Source: an uncultured Synergistales bacterium
Lineage (GTDB): Bacteria > Synergistota > Synergistia > Synergistales > Aminobacteriaceae
Assembly: GCA_937957815.1 (NCBI GenBank)
Contig: CALFXN010000529.1
Span: forward strand, 1-7,857
Direction of reading: 5' to 3'
DNA length: 7,857 nt
The notes beneath the pieces are model-generated. The model had not been told where the DNA came from, ran no database searches, and saw nothing but the letters and a program-made list of their open reading frames with translations. Position numbers and translations under genes: made by a program. Numbering within the stretch: the stretch's first letter is position 1; each line of letters begins with the position of its first letter. Shown here one piece after another: positions 1 through 5,612 of the stretch.

Positions 1-842
1 TTCATCGTCGTCGTCAATACCTCATGGGGTATTTCGAGGAAGGATTCATCGAATGAGCCGAAAAACGGCACCGGATACTCCACAAGCGACAGATTCTCCT
101 GGACGAGCTCCGGCTCCAGTTCCACGGTTCCCCCAAGATCCCGCTCGAGATTGGCGATCCCCGAAAGCATGCGTTGTTTTCTTTTTTCCTGATCGACGAT
201 GACGTAATTGTCATAGAGCCTGTCGAGGTAGTCTGACGTTTTTTCGATTTCGATCCTCGAAGCTCCCATGAATCGATGACCTCTCGTGACCCTGTCGCTT
301 CTGAGTCCCGCGATTCCGAACGGAACGACGCTGTCGTCGAGGAGCGCGAGTATCCATCGGATGGGCCGCGCGAAACGGACGGTCGGGTCTTCCCAGTACA
401 TATTCTTCGGGAAGACGAGTCTTCTGATGATGACGGGAAGGATTTCCGGAAGAATCGTCTCCGAGGGACGTCCTTTCTCTGAACGGATCGCACCGGCATA
501 CCGGACTCCGTCGACGTCGATCGGACAAAGATCCTCATACGAAACGCCCTTGCTCTTCGCGAATCCGTGAGCCGCCTTCGTGGGAACGCCGTTGGAATCG
601 AAAGCCGCCGACCAGAGAGGACCTTTCATCGAGGTCTCGACGTCTTCCTGCCTGTCCGCGACGCCGGAGGCGGACATGACGATCCGCCGCGGGGTCGACA
701 TGACGCCGATGCCGGAGTATTTGAGCCGCGCCTTTGCGAATTCCTCTGCCGCAACGGAGGCGAGCAGCGTCATTATGTCGGGGAGGAAGCGCGACGGGAT
801 TTCGTCGGTGCCGATTTCGATCAGAAGATTTCTGAAGGTCAT
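1..842 (-). CDS. glyS: Glycyl-tRNA synthetase beta subunit, N-terminal part (runs off left edge)
   Basis: This is the beta chain of the alpha2beta2 glycyl-tRNA synthetase, which works in the cytoplasm with GlyQ to attach glycine to tRNA-Gly and supplies much of the tRNA recognition. I translated the minus strand from the ATG at 842 to the window edge: 280 codons without a stop, out of roughly 690 usual for the family. The protein opens with MTFRNLLIEIGTDEIP, the hallmark GlyS start (LLxEIGTEELP type). Further family blocks are STPRR near residue 48, FARPIRWILALLD near residue 160 and GHRFMG near residue 190. The start is preceded by GAGGTG five bases upstream, and the gene begins 17 bases after the glyQ stop, so the two subunits are surely co-transcribed. 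The C-terminal two thirds, including the HD-like and anticodon-binding regions, lie outside the window. Confidence 0.96.
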   Translation of the reverse strand, partial: MTFRNLLIEIGTDEIPSRFLPDIMTLLASVAAEEFAKARLKYSGIGVMSTPRRIVMSASGVADRQEDVETSMKGPLWSAAFDSNGVPTKAAHGFAKSKGVSYEDLCPIDVDGVRYAGAIRSEKGRPSETILPEILPVIIRRLVFPKNMYWEDPTVRFARPIRWILALLDDSVVPFGIAGLRSDRVTRGHRFMGASRIEIEKTSDYLDRLYDNYVIVDQEKRKQRMLSGIANLERDLGGTVELEPELVQENLSLVEYPVPFFGSFDESFLEIPHEVLTTTM

Positions 843-847
843 GATAT

Positions 848-853
848 CACCTC
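848..853 (-). promoter_or_regulatory. Ribosome binding site of glyS
   Basis: On the minus strand GAGGTG stands five bases before the ATG at 842, inside the 17-base gap after glyQ. It fixes the glyS start, and the encoded N-terminus matches the family. Confidence 0.75.
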
Positions 854-859
854 GTCAGT

Positions 860-1738
860 TCAGCGAACGAATTTGTTCGCAAAAGGATGCCCCATTTCGG
901 CCCGCTGCCGGACATACGCCGCCGCACACGCGCTCGCCAGGGTGCGGATCCGGCCGATGTATCCGGTCCGTTCCGTGACACTGATCGCGTTTCTCGCGTC
1001 GAGCAGGTTGAACGTATGCGAACATTTGAGGACATAATCGTATGCCGGAAGCACAAGCCCGGACGCGACGAGACGTTTCGATTCGGCCTCGTACATCGAG
1101 AAGAGCGAGAGAAGCATCGCGGTGTCCGCTATCTCGAAGTTGTACGTCGAATGTTCGACCTCGCTCCTGTGGTGGATGTCTCCGTATTTCACGTTTCCTA
1201 CCCACGTCAGGTCATAGACGTTTTCGACATTCTGGACAAACATCGCGATGCGCTCAAGACCGTACGTGATTTCGGCGGGAACCAGCTCCATATCGATTCC
1301 ACCGACCTGCTGGAAATAGGTGAACTGCGTGACCTCCATGCCGTCGAGCCAGACTTCCCATCCGAGCCCCCACGCTCCGACGGTCGGAGATTCCCAATCG
1401 TCCTCCACAAACCGGATGTCATGGTCGGAGGGATCGATGCCGATCGCCTGAAGGCTCGCGATGTAGATCTCGAGGATGTCTCTCGGCGCGGGCTGGATGA
1501 TGACCTGATACTGGTAATGTTGCTGCAGTCTGTTGGGATTTTCGCCGTATCTCCCGTCCGTCGGACGCCGGGAGGGCTCGACATACGCCACTCTCCACGG
1601 TTCGGGGCCCAACACCCGGAGACACGTCGCGGGATTCATGGTTCCCGCTCCCTTTTCCACATCGTACGGTTGCTGGATGACGCATCCCTGTTCCGACCAG
1701 AAACGTTCAAGTCGAAAAATGATATCCTGAAAGTTCAC
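860..1738 (-). CDS. glyQ: Glycyl-tRNA synthetase alpha subunit
   Basis: This is the catalytic alpha chain of the heterotetrameric class II glycyl-tRNA synthetase: it activates glycine with ATP and, with GlyS, charges tRNA-Gly. The 292-residue product has the normal family length. The N-terminus [19 protein letters not shown] is diagnostic, followed by motif-2-like [20 protein letters not shown] (residues 49-68) and the motif 3 segment YGLERIAMF (159-167). The reading frame stays open upstream to an ATG at 1834. I chose the GTG at 1738 because homologues begin at MNFQDI, a GGAGG lies seven bases upstream, and the extension would run across a promoter and into recO. glyS follows after 17 bases. 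Expression can come from the upstream operon and from the promoter at 1775-1803. Identification is very secure. Confidence 0.98.
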   Translation of the reverse strand: MNFQDIIFRLERFWSEQGCVIQQPYDVEKGAGTMNPATCLRVLGPEPWRVAYVEPSRRPTDGRYGENPNRLQQHYQYQVIIQPAPRDILEIYIASLQAIGIDPSDHDIRFVEDDWESPTVGAWGLGWEVWLDGMEVTQFTYFQQVGGIDMELVPAEITYGLERIAMFVQNVENVYDLTWVGNVKYGDIHHRSEVEHSTYNFEIADTAMLLSLFSMYEAESKRLVASGLVLPAYDYVLKCSHTFNLLDARNAISVTERTGYIGRIRTLASACAAAYVRQRAEMGHPFANKFVR

Positions 1739-1743
1739 CTGTA

Positions 1744-1751
1744 CTCCTCCC
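1744..1751 (-). promoter_or_regulatory. Ribosome binding site of glyQ, deciding its GTG start
   Basis: The minus strand reads GGGAGGAG, with the core GGAGG seven bases before the GTG at 1738. This strong site supports the GTG start over the upstream in-frame ATG at 1834. Confidence 0.8.
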
Positions 1752-1774
1752 TGCCGTGAAAAAGCTATCCTGCT

Positions 1775-1803
1775 ATTATACGCATCGTTGCATGTACGGT
1801 CAC
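1775..1803 (-). promoter_or_regulatory. Predicted sigma-70 promoter for glyQ-glyS
   Basis: In the 74-base recO-glyQ gap the minus strand carries a perfect -10 box, TATAAT (1775-1780). It is separated by exactly 17 bases from GTGACC (1798-1803), which matches four of six bases of the TTGACA -35 consensus. Transcription would begin near 1768, giving a leader of about 30 bases before the glyQ GTG and including its GGAGG site. That leader is too short for a T-box riboswitch. This is the only gap in the window large enough for a promoter. It is a sequence-based prediction; nothing here shows activity. Confidence 0.72.
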
Positions 1804-1812
1804 ATAGAATTT

Positions 1813-2400
1813 TCAGAGAGCTTCGCGAAGGCACCGCAGCATCGTTCCGTTTTCGGAAAGAAAGGGAGCGATTCCCCCGCGTTCGACGGTATTCCGGGAC
1901 AAATACCAGTCATCTCCACCGTCACCCGCCAGAAAAGACCCGGGATCGACTCCCCAGATGCGGCACCATCTCCGCAGGAAACGGTGCTCTGCCAGATCGG
2001 GATGACACCCTTTCTCGAGCAGCCTGAGCGACCAGAAGAGATTCTTGAGAAGTTCGCCTTCCGGCGTCAGCATCGGCAGTAATTCCGAAACGAGGAAAAG
2101 CCATCCGAAGGCCTTCCTGAGAGCCGAAGGAGTTTTCCTTATTTCCCAGAAATCCTCCTTGACGTCGATCGACTTCAGGAAGGTCCGTGCCGTGGACGTA
2201 TAGATCTGGAAGTACCCGAAAACGAGCGGTTCGATCGATCCGCCGAAGCGCACTTTCCCTCGCATGCACCCGGGAGCGGAAACCCAAAACATCCCGTGTT
2301 CCCTTGAAAACAGAAGGATCGAACCGTCTCCCTCCGCCGTGACCGAACGTTTCAGGATCATTCCGGAAACGCAGCGGTTCCCCTGATCGAGCGTTTCCAC
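1813..2400 (-). CDS. recO: DNA repair protein RecO, short form without visible zinc ribbon
   Basis: RecO helps RecR load RecA onto SSB-coated single-stranded DNA in RecF-pathway recombinational repair and anneals complementary strands. The N-terminal 80 residues fit the RecO OB-fold: [20 protein letters not shown], then SREHG and a basic patch ([10 protein letters not shown]) before a conserved-looking SIEPL. A helical middle follows (about 95-150). The product has 195 residues against about 240 usual. The C-terminal zinc-binding cysteine pairs found in many RecO proteins are absent, and the chain ends soon after the position where they would lie. The start is GTG at 2400, six bases after the era TGA and in the same frame, so no longer in-frame start exists. 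A later ATG at 2361 would cut into the OB-fold and has no close ribosome site. No frameshift remnant is visible downstream. Position between era and glyQ is classic for recO. Confidence 0.82.
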   Translation of the reverse strand: METLDQGNRCVSGMILKRSVTAEGDGSILLFSREHGMFWVSAPGCMRGKVRFGGSIEPLVFGYFQIYTSTARTFLKSIDVKEDFWEIRKTPSALRKAFGWLFLVSELLPMLTPEGELLKNLFWSLRLLEKGCHPDLAEHRFLRRWCRIWGVDPGSFLAGDGGDDWYLSRNTVERGGIAPFLSENGTMLRCLREAL

Positions 2401-2406
2401 ACGCCA

Positions 2407-3330
2407 TCACTCTTTCAAGCCCAACCGGCGAACAGCTTCTTCGGACTGTCTCCACTTCGGACGGACCTTGACCCAAAGCTCGAGATACACCTTGTGCCCC
2501 GTCATCGATTCGATATCCTTACGGGCCTGTCGCCCGATCTCGCGAATCCTGTTCCCCTTTTCTCCGAGAAGGATCCCCTTCTGCCCCGGACGCTCGACCA
2601 GAAGAGCCGCTCTTATGTAGAGTACGTCTCTTTCCGGATATTCATCGGGGCTCTTGTAGTCTTCGATATCCACAGCGACACTGTGAGGCACTTCGTCCTC
2701 CGTGAGTTTCAGGACTTTCTCACGAATCATCTCGGACGCGAGAAAACGTTCGGGTTTATCCGTGAGGACATCTTCGTCGTAGATCGGAGAGGATTCGCCA
2801 AGGCGGCAGGCGATCGCGTCAATAAGCGCGTCGAGTTTCGTCTTTCTCTTGGCCGAAACGGACACGACCCCTCCCGTTATCCCGGCGTCGCGATAGAGGG
2901 AGGCAAGACGGACCGCGGCGGTCTCGCCGTTCATGAGATCCGTCTTGTTGACGACGAGAAGAACGGGACGTCCCGCTTTCAGAACCTTTGCGACGACTTC
3001 ACGGTCCTCGGGGCCGAGAGAAGTGTCTGTCGCATCCGTCACGAGACAGATCACATCGCACGCGGCAAGCGCGATCTCCGCGTTCGATACGATGGCGCGG
3101 CCGAGCGCGTGTTTCGGAAGATGCAATCCCGGGGTATCGCAGAATATAACCTGAAGTCCCCGTCTGTTGAGAACACCGCGGATGCTCGTCCGCGTGGTCT
3201 GCGGCTTCTCCGAGACAATCGCCAGTTTATAGTCCAGAAGCGCGTTGAGAAGCGAGGATTTCCCGACGTTGGGCTTCCCCGCGAGAGCGACGACACCGCT
3301 CCGGAAGATCCTAGAACGGCCCGTCGTCAT
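2407..3330 (-). CDS. era: GTPase Era, ribosome assembly factor
   Basis: Era is an essential GTPase that binds the 3' end of 16S rRNA near the anti-Shine-Dalgarno sequence and acts in 30S subunit assembly. From the ATG at 3330 the product has 307 residues. All G motifs are visible: G1 GKPNVGKS (18-25), the G2 region QTTRT (44-48), G3 DTPG (65-68), G4 NKTD (128-131) and G5 SAK (159-161). The C-terminal KH RNA-binding domain carries its GxxG-type loop in ILLGEKGNRIREIG. The frame is open 27 codons further upstream, but that extension lies inside cdd. The chosen ATG has GGGAG five bases upstream and gives a normal N-terminus. The gene overlaps the end of cdd by 20 bases and ends six bases before recO, indicating translational coupling within the operon. 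Confidence 0.98.
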   Translation of the reverse strand: MTTGRSRIFRSGVVALAGKPNVGKSSLLNALLDYKLAIVSEKPQTTRTSIRGVLNRRGLQVIFCDTPGLHLPKHALGRAIVSNAEIALAACDVICLVTDATDTSLGPEDREVVAKVLKAGRPVLLVVNKTDLMNGETAAVRLASLYRDAGITGGVVSVSAKRKTKLDALIDAIACRLGESSPIYDEDVLTDKPERFLASEMIREKVLKLTEDEVPHSVAVDIEDYKSPDEYPERDVLYIRAALLVERPGQKGILLGEKGNRIREIGRQARKDIESMTGHKVYLELWVKVRPKWRQSEEAVRRLGLKE

Positions 3331-3760
3331 GTCTTCTCCCGGGAAGATCGAAGGCGAACGGCAAAAGATCGGCGATTCGATGAATCTCCACTCCGTTCCA
3401 GGTCGAAACAACGACGCGCATATCCGGATTCCGCTCGAAGATCACCTGCCGGCAGGCTCCGCAGGGGAAACAGGGGCCGTCCGCGTCGCCCGCAACCGCG
3501 ATCGCCAGGGTTTTCACATGTCCGAGGACACGAGAAGCCGCCAGAGCCGAACGTTCCGCACACATCGACAGACCGAACGATCCGTTTTCCACGTTGCACC
3601 CGAGCGCGATTTCGTTGTTTTCGGAAAGGCACGCGGCTCCGACGTGAAAGCCTGAATACGGTGCGTACGCCCTGCTCTTCGCTTCACGCGCAAGTTTGAA
3701 AAGAGCTTCGGGGGCGAGAGTGGCACAAGCGGGCCAGAGTTCGTCGATGGAACTTCGCAC
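3311..3760 (-). CDS. cdd: Cytidine deaminase
   Basis: Cdd hydrolytically deaminates cytidine and deoxycytidine to uridine and deoxyuridine in pyrimidine salvage, as a small zinc enzyme in the cytoplasm. The catalytic blocks of the homotetrameric family are clear: YAPYSGFHVGAA (residues 32-43), GCNVENGSFGLSMCAERSA with zinc ligand Cys67 and proton-shuttling Glu69, and PCGACRQ with zinc ligands Cys100 and Cys103. The length of 149 residues is slightly above the usual 130 or so; the extra residues lie in the N-terminal lead and a polar tail that overlaps era. Two GTG starts are possible. GTG 3769 overlaps the corC stop as GTGA but sits one base from GGAGG. GTG 3760 lies ten bases from GGAGG and eight from AGGAG, so I prefer 3760. 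Function is secure, the exact start less so. Confidence 0.95.
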   Translation of the reverse strand: MRSSIDELWPACATLAPEALFKLAREAKSRAYAPYSGFHVGAACLSENNEIALGCNVENGSFGLSMCAERSALAASRVLGHVKTLAIAVAGDADGPCFPCGACRQVIFERNPDMRVVVSTWNGVEIHRIADLLPFAFDLPGRRHDDGPF

Positions 3761-3765
3761 AGAGA

Positions 3766-5043
3766 TCACTCCTCCCCGCTTCCGTCCCTGATGAGACGGA
3801 GGAGCATAATTCTGTGATCTTCCACTTCGAGAACCTCTATCGTCCAGTGGCCGTAACGGACTTTTTCCCCCTTCGCCGGGAAATCGCCCGAGATTGAAAG
3901 CACGAGACCGCCGATGCTTTCCGCATCCTCGGACTCAAAGGTATCGGACAGCATGTCGCTCAGATCCTCAAGTCCGACATGCCCTCGGACAAGGTATGTT
4001 CCGGTCGCTTCCCTGACGAGTGCGGGTTTCTCCGAATCGTATTCGTCCTGAATCTCTCCGACGATTTCCTCGAGAAGATCTTCAAGGGAAACGATGCCGG
4101 CGACACCACCGTATTCGTCGACAACGATCGCCATATGCGTATGTTTGCCCCGCATGATATTGAACAGTTCGACGATCTTCATCGTATCTGGGACGAAGAG
4201 CGCGTCCCTTATGATGCTTTCGATCGGCATATCGGTACGCCCCTCGTGCAGCGGCGGAATCATGTCCTTGAAGTAAAGGATGCCGGCTATATCGTCGAGA
4301 TTGTCGCGGTACACGGGGACTCTGGAATGTCCGTGTTTTTCAAAAAGCGCCACGGCGTCGCTTACGGTCGCTTCCAACGCGATGGCATCCATGTCGGTCC
4401 TCGGAACCATGATTTCATATACACGCGTTTCCTCGAACGAGATGACCCCATGGATCATCTTTCTTTCGACTTCCTCGAAGACCCCTGACGCCTCTCCGAT
4501 AGTGACCATCTGTTCGATCTCTTCGCGCGTGACGAATGTATGCTGATTTTTGAGGTCGATTCTCAGAATGAGGCCGATGAGACGGACAATGCGCAGCATG
4601 ACCCAGATGAATGGAGCCAGGATATATCCCACGAGCCTGATGACGGGGAGCGTATAAAGCAGCGTCGATACGGAACGGACGATGGCGAACGTCTTCGGGA
4701 GGATTTCGCCGAAGAGGACTATGACGAACGTCATGACCACGACCGCGATCCAGACGCCTTTTTCGCCCGCGATCACGATCGCGAGCGACGTCGCCACGGC
4801 ACTCGCGGCGATATTGACGAGGTTGTTCGATATGAGCGTGATCGTGAGCGCCCGCTGGATGTCCGCAAGCAACCACGATAGAAAGAATCGCGAGAAGGGA
4901 TGTCGTTCCTCCAACGCGAGGATTTTTCCCTTCCCAGAGGACGTTATGGCTGTTTCCGACGCGCTGAAAAGAGCCGAGAGGAGGAGAAGCGCAAAAAGAA
5001 CTAAAATAGTTCTGAAGATATAAATGGTTTCCACGTCGTTCAT
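3766..5043 (-). CDS. CorC/HlyC-family membrane protein with DUF21 (CNNM) and CBS domains
   Basis: This is a 425-residue member of the CorC/HlyC/CNNM family: an integral membrane DUF21 domain (residues about 5-175, with hydrophobic segments near 10-30, 65-95, 98-115 and 125-160) bearing the conserved GEILPKTFA stretch (112-120). A linker with MVPR (212-215) leads into a tandem CBS pair (about 210-330, including HSRVPVY and VDEYGGVAGIVSLEDLLEEIVGEI-type motifs), and a CorC-associated C-terminal domain (about 340-418) completes it. Family members are linked to magnesium/cobalt efflux or resistance; the E. coli neighbour of ybeY, YbeX, is also tied to ribosome metabolism. Older 'hemolysin' names are not informative. 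I chose ATG 5043, which overlaps the ybeY stop as ATGA, over ATG 5067, whose upstream GAGGA touches the start codon. The substrate cannot be told from sequence. Confidence 0.93.
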   Translation of the reverse strand: MNDVETIYIFRTILVLFALLLLSALFSASETAITSSGKGKILALEERHPFSRFFLSWLLADIQRALTITLISNNLVNIAASAVATSLAIVIAGEKGVWIAVVVMTFVIVLFGEILPKTFAIVRSVSTLLYTLPVIRLVGYILAPFIWVMLRIVRLIGLILRIDLKNQHTFVTREEIEQMVTIGEASGVFEEVERKMIHGVISFEETRVYEIMVPRTDMDAIALEATVSDAVALFEKHGHSRVPVYRDNLDDIAGILYFKDMIPPLHEGRTDMPIESIIRDALFVPDTMKIVELFNIMRGKHTHMAIVVDEYGGVAGIVSLEDLLEEIVGEIQDEYDSEKPALVREATGTYLVRGHVGLEDLSDMLSDTFESEDAESIGGLVLSISGDFPAKGEKVRYGHWTIEVLEVEDHRIMLLRLIRDGSGEE

Positions 5044-5585
5044 TGTTTTCCGGTCTCGTCCGGGCATTCCTCACTGTTCCCGGAAATATCGCGGGAACAG
5101 GCGATCAGTCCGTCGCGCATCCTGTCCTGAAGCGCGAACATCGTCCGTGTTTCATCTTCGGTGGAATGATCGAATCCGACGAGATGCAACACCCCATGCG
5201 AAAAGATGAGACACATCGCTTCGAAAAACGGAATTCCCTGTTCTTCCGCGGCGTTCCGTACGATCTGTTCGCATATGACGACATCGCCCAACGGAATATC
5301 CGGTCCCGACCAGGAAGGCACAAACGCCCCCTCTTCTTCCCAGAGCGGAAAGGAAAGCACGTCGGTTGGTTCATCCAGTTCGCGGTACTCCAGATTGAGA
5401 GATTTCATGGAATCGGACGAGACGAAAGTGACCGATACATCCGCCGATTCGAATGTTTTCAGGGAGGGACAGACCTCTTCGAGAACGGAAGCGAAAAAAA
5501 CACTTTCAACGGCGGCCGAAACCGCCCTGATACTTTCTCCCGACGGGTCGCCGTCGATTCCTTCCACACTGACCGTTACCTTCAA
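5040..5585 (-). CDS. ybeY: Endoribonuclease YbeY, 16S rRNA maturation factor
   Basis: YbeY is a metal-dependent single-strand endoribonuclease needed for 16S rRNA 3'-end maturation and 70S quality control in the cytoplasm. The 181-residue product has the family signature HGVLHLVGFDH, whose His130, His134 and His140 should bind the zinc ion. The family block EYRELDEPTDVLSFPL (66-81) and the metal-site neighbour IPLGDVVIC (97-105) are also present. The start is TTG at 5585, supported by AAGGAGGGG seven bases upstream; no in-frame ATG gives a full N-terminus. The C-terminal tail of about 25 residues after the core is polar and not conserved. The gene begins 27 bases after the HD-protein stop and overlaps the next gene by four bases (ATGA). 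Placement after phoH and before corC mirrors E. coli ybeZ-ybeY-ybeX. Confidence 0.97.
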   Translation of the reverse strand: MKVTVSVEGIDGDPSGESIRAVSAAVESVFFASVLEEVCPSLKTFESADVSVTFVSSDSMKSLNLEYRELDEPTDVLSFPLWEEEGAFVPSWSGPDIPLGDVVICEQIVRNAAEEQGIPFFEAMCLIFSHGVLHLVGFDHSTEDETRTMFALQDRMRDGLIACSRDISGNSEECPDETGKQ

Positions 5586-5592
5586 AAATGTA

Positions 5593-5601
5593 CCCCTCCT
5601 T
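5593..5601 (-). promoter_or_regulatory. Strong ribosome binding site of ybeY, deciding its TTG start
   Basis: The minus strand reads AAGGAGGGG, ending seven bases before TTG 5585. It lies in the 27-base gap after the HD-protein gene, and this match to the anti-Shine-Dalgarno sequence is the main reason to accept a TTG initiation codon. Confidence 0.8.
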
Positions 5602-5612
5602 GCCGGTGAGTT

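Noticed and set aside
887..1759. A 290-codon open frame on the plus strand opposite glyQ
   Set aside because: It mirrors glyQ almost exactly, has a biased Arg/Asp-rich composition, and no ribosome site or family resemblance that I can see.
1739..1834. N-terminal extension of glyQ from ATG 1834
   Set aside because: The extra 32 residues are not part of the family, cross the predicted promoter and overlap recO; the GTG at 1738 has a strong ribosome site and the family N-terminus.
1813..1835. CTTCGCGAAG palindrome at the end of recO as a possible terminator
   Set aside because: The stem is only a few pairs with no real loop, it lies within codons, and the following AAAATTCT is not a T-run.
1922..2476. 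184-codon minus-strand frame overlapping recO and era
   Set aside because: It is in another frame across two recognised genes, and its product is Arg/Gly-rich with no family features.
2494..3699. A 401-codon open frame on the plus strand opposite era and cdd
   Set aside because: It lies wholly antisense to two well-identified genes, gives a low-complexity Arg/Asp/Ser-rich product with no recognisable domain, and is the expected shadow of GC-rich codon usage.
5044..5067. Longer corC start at ATG 5067
   Set aside because: The only Shine-Dalgarno-like bases touch the start codon and it would lengthen the overlap with ybeY; the ATGA junction at 5043 is more usual.
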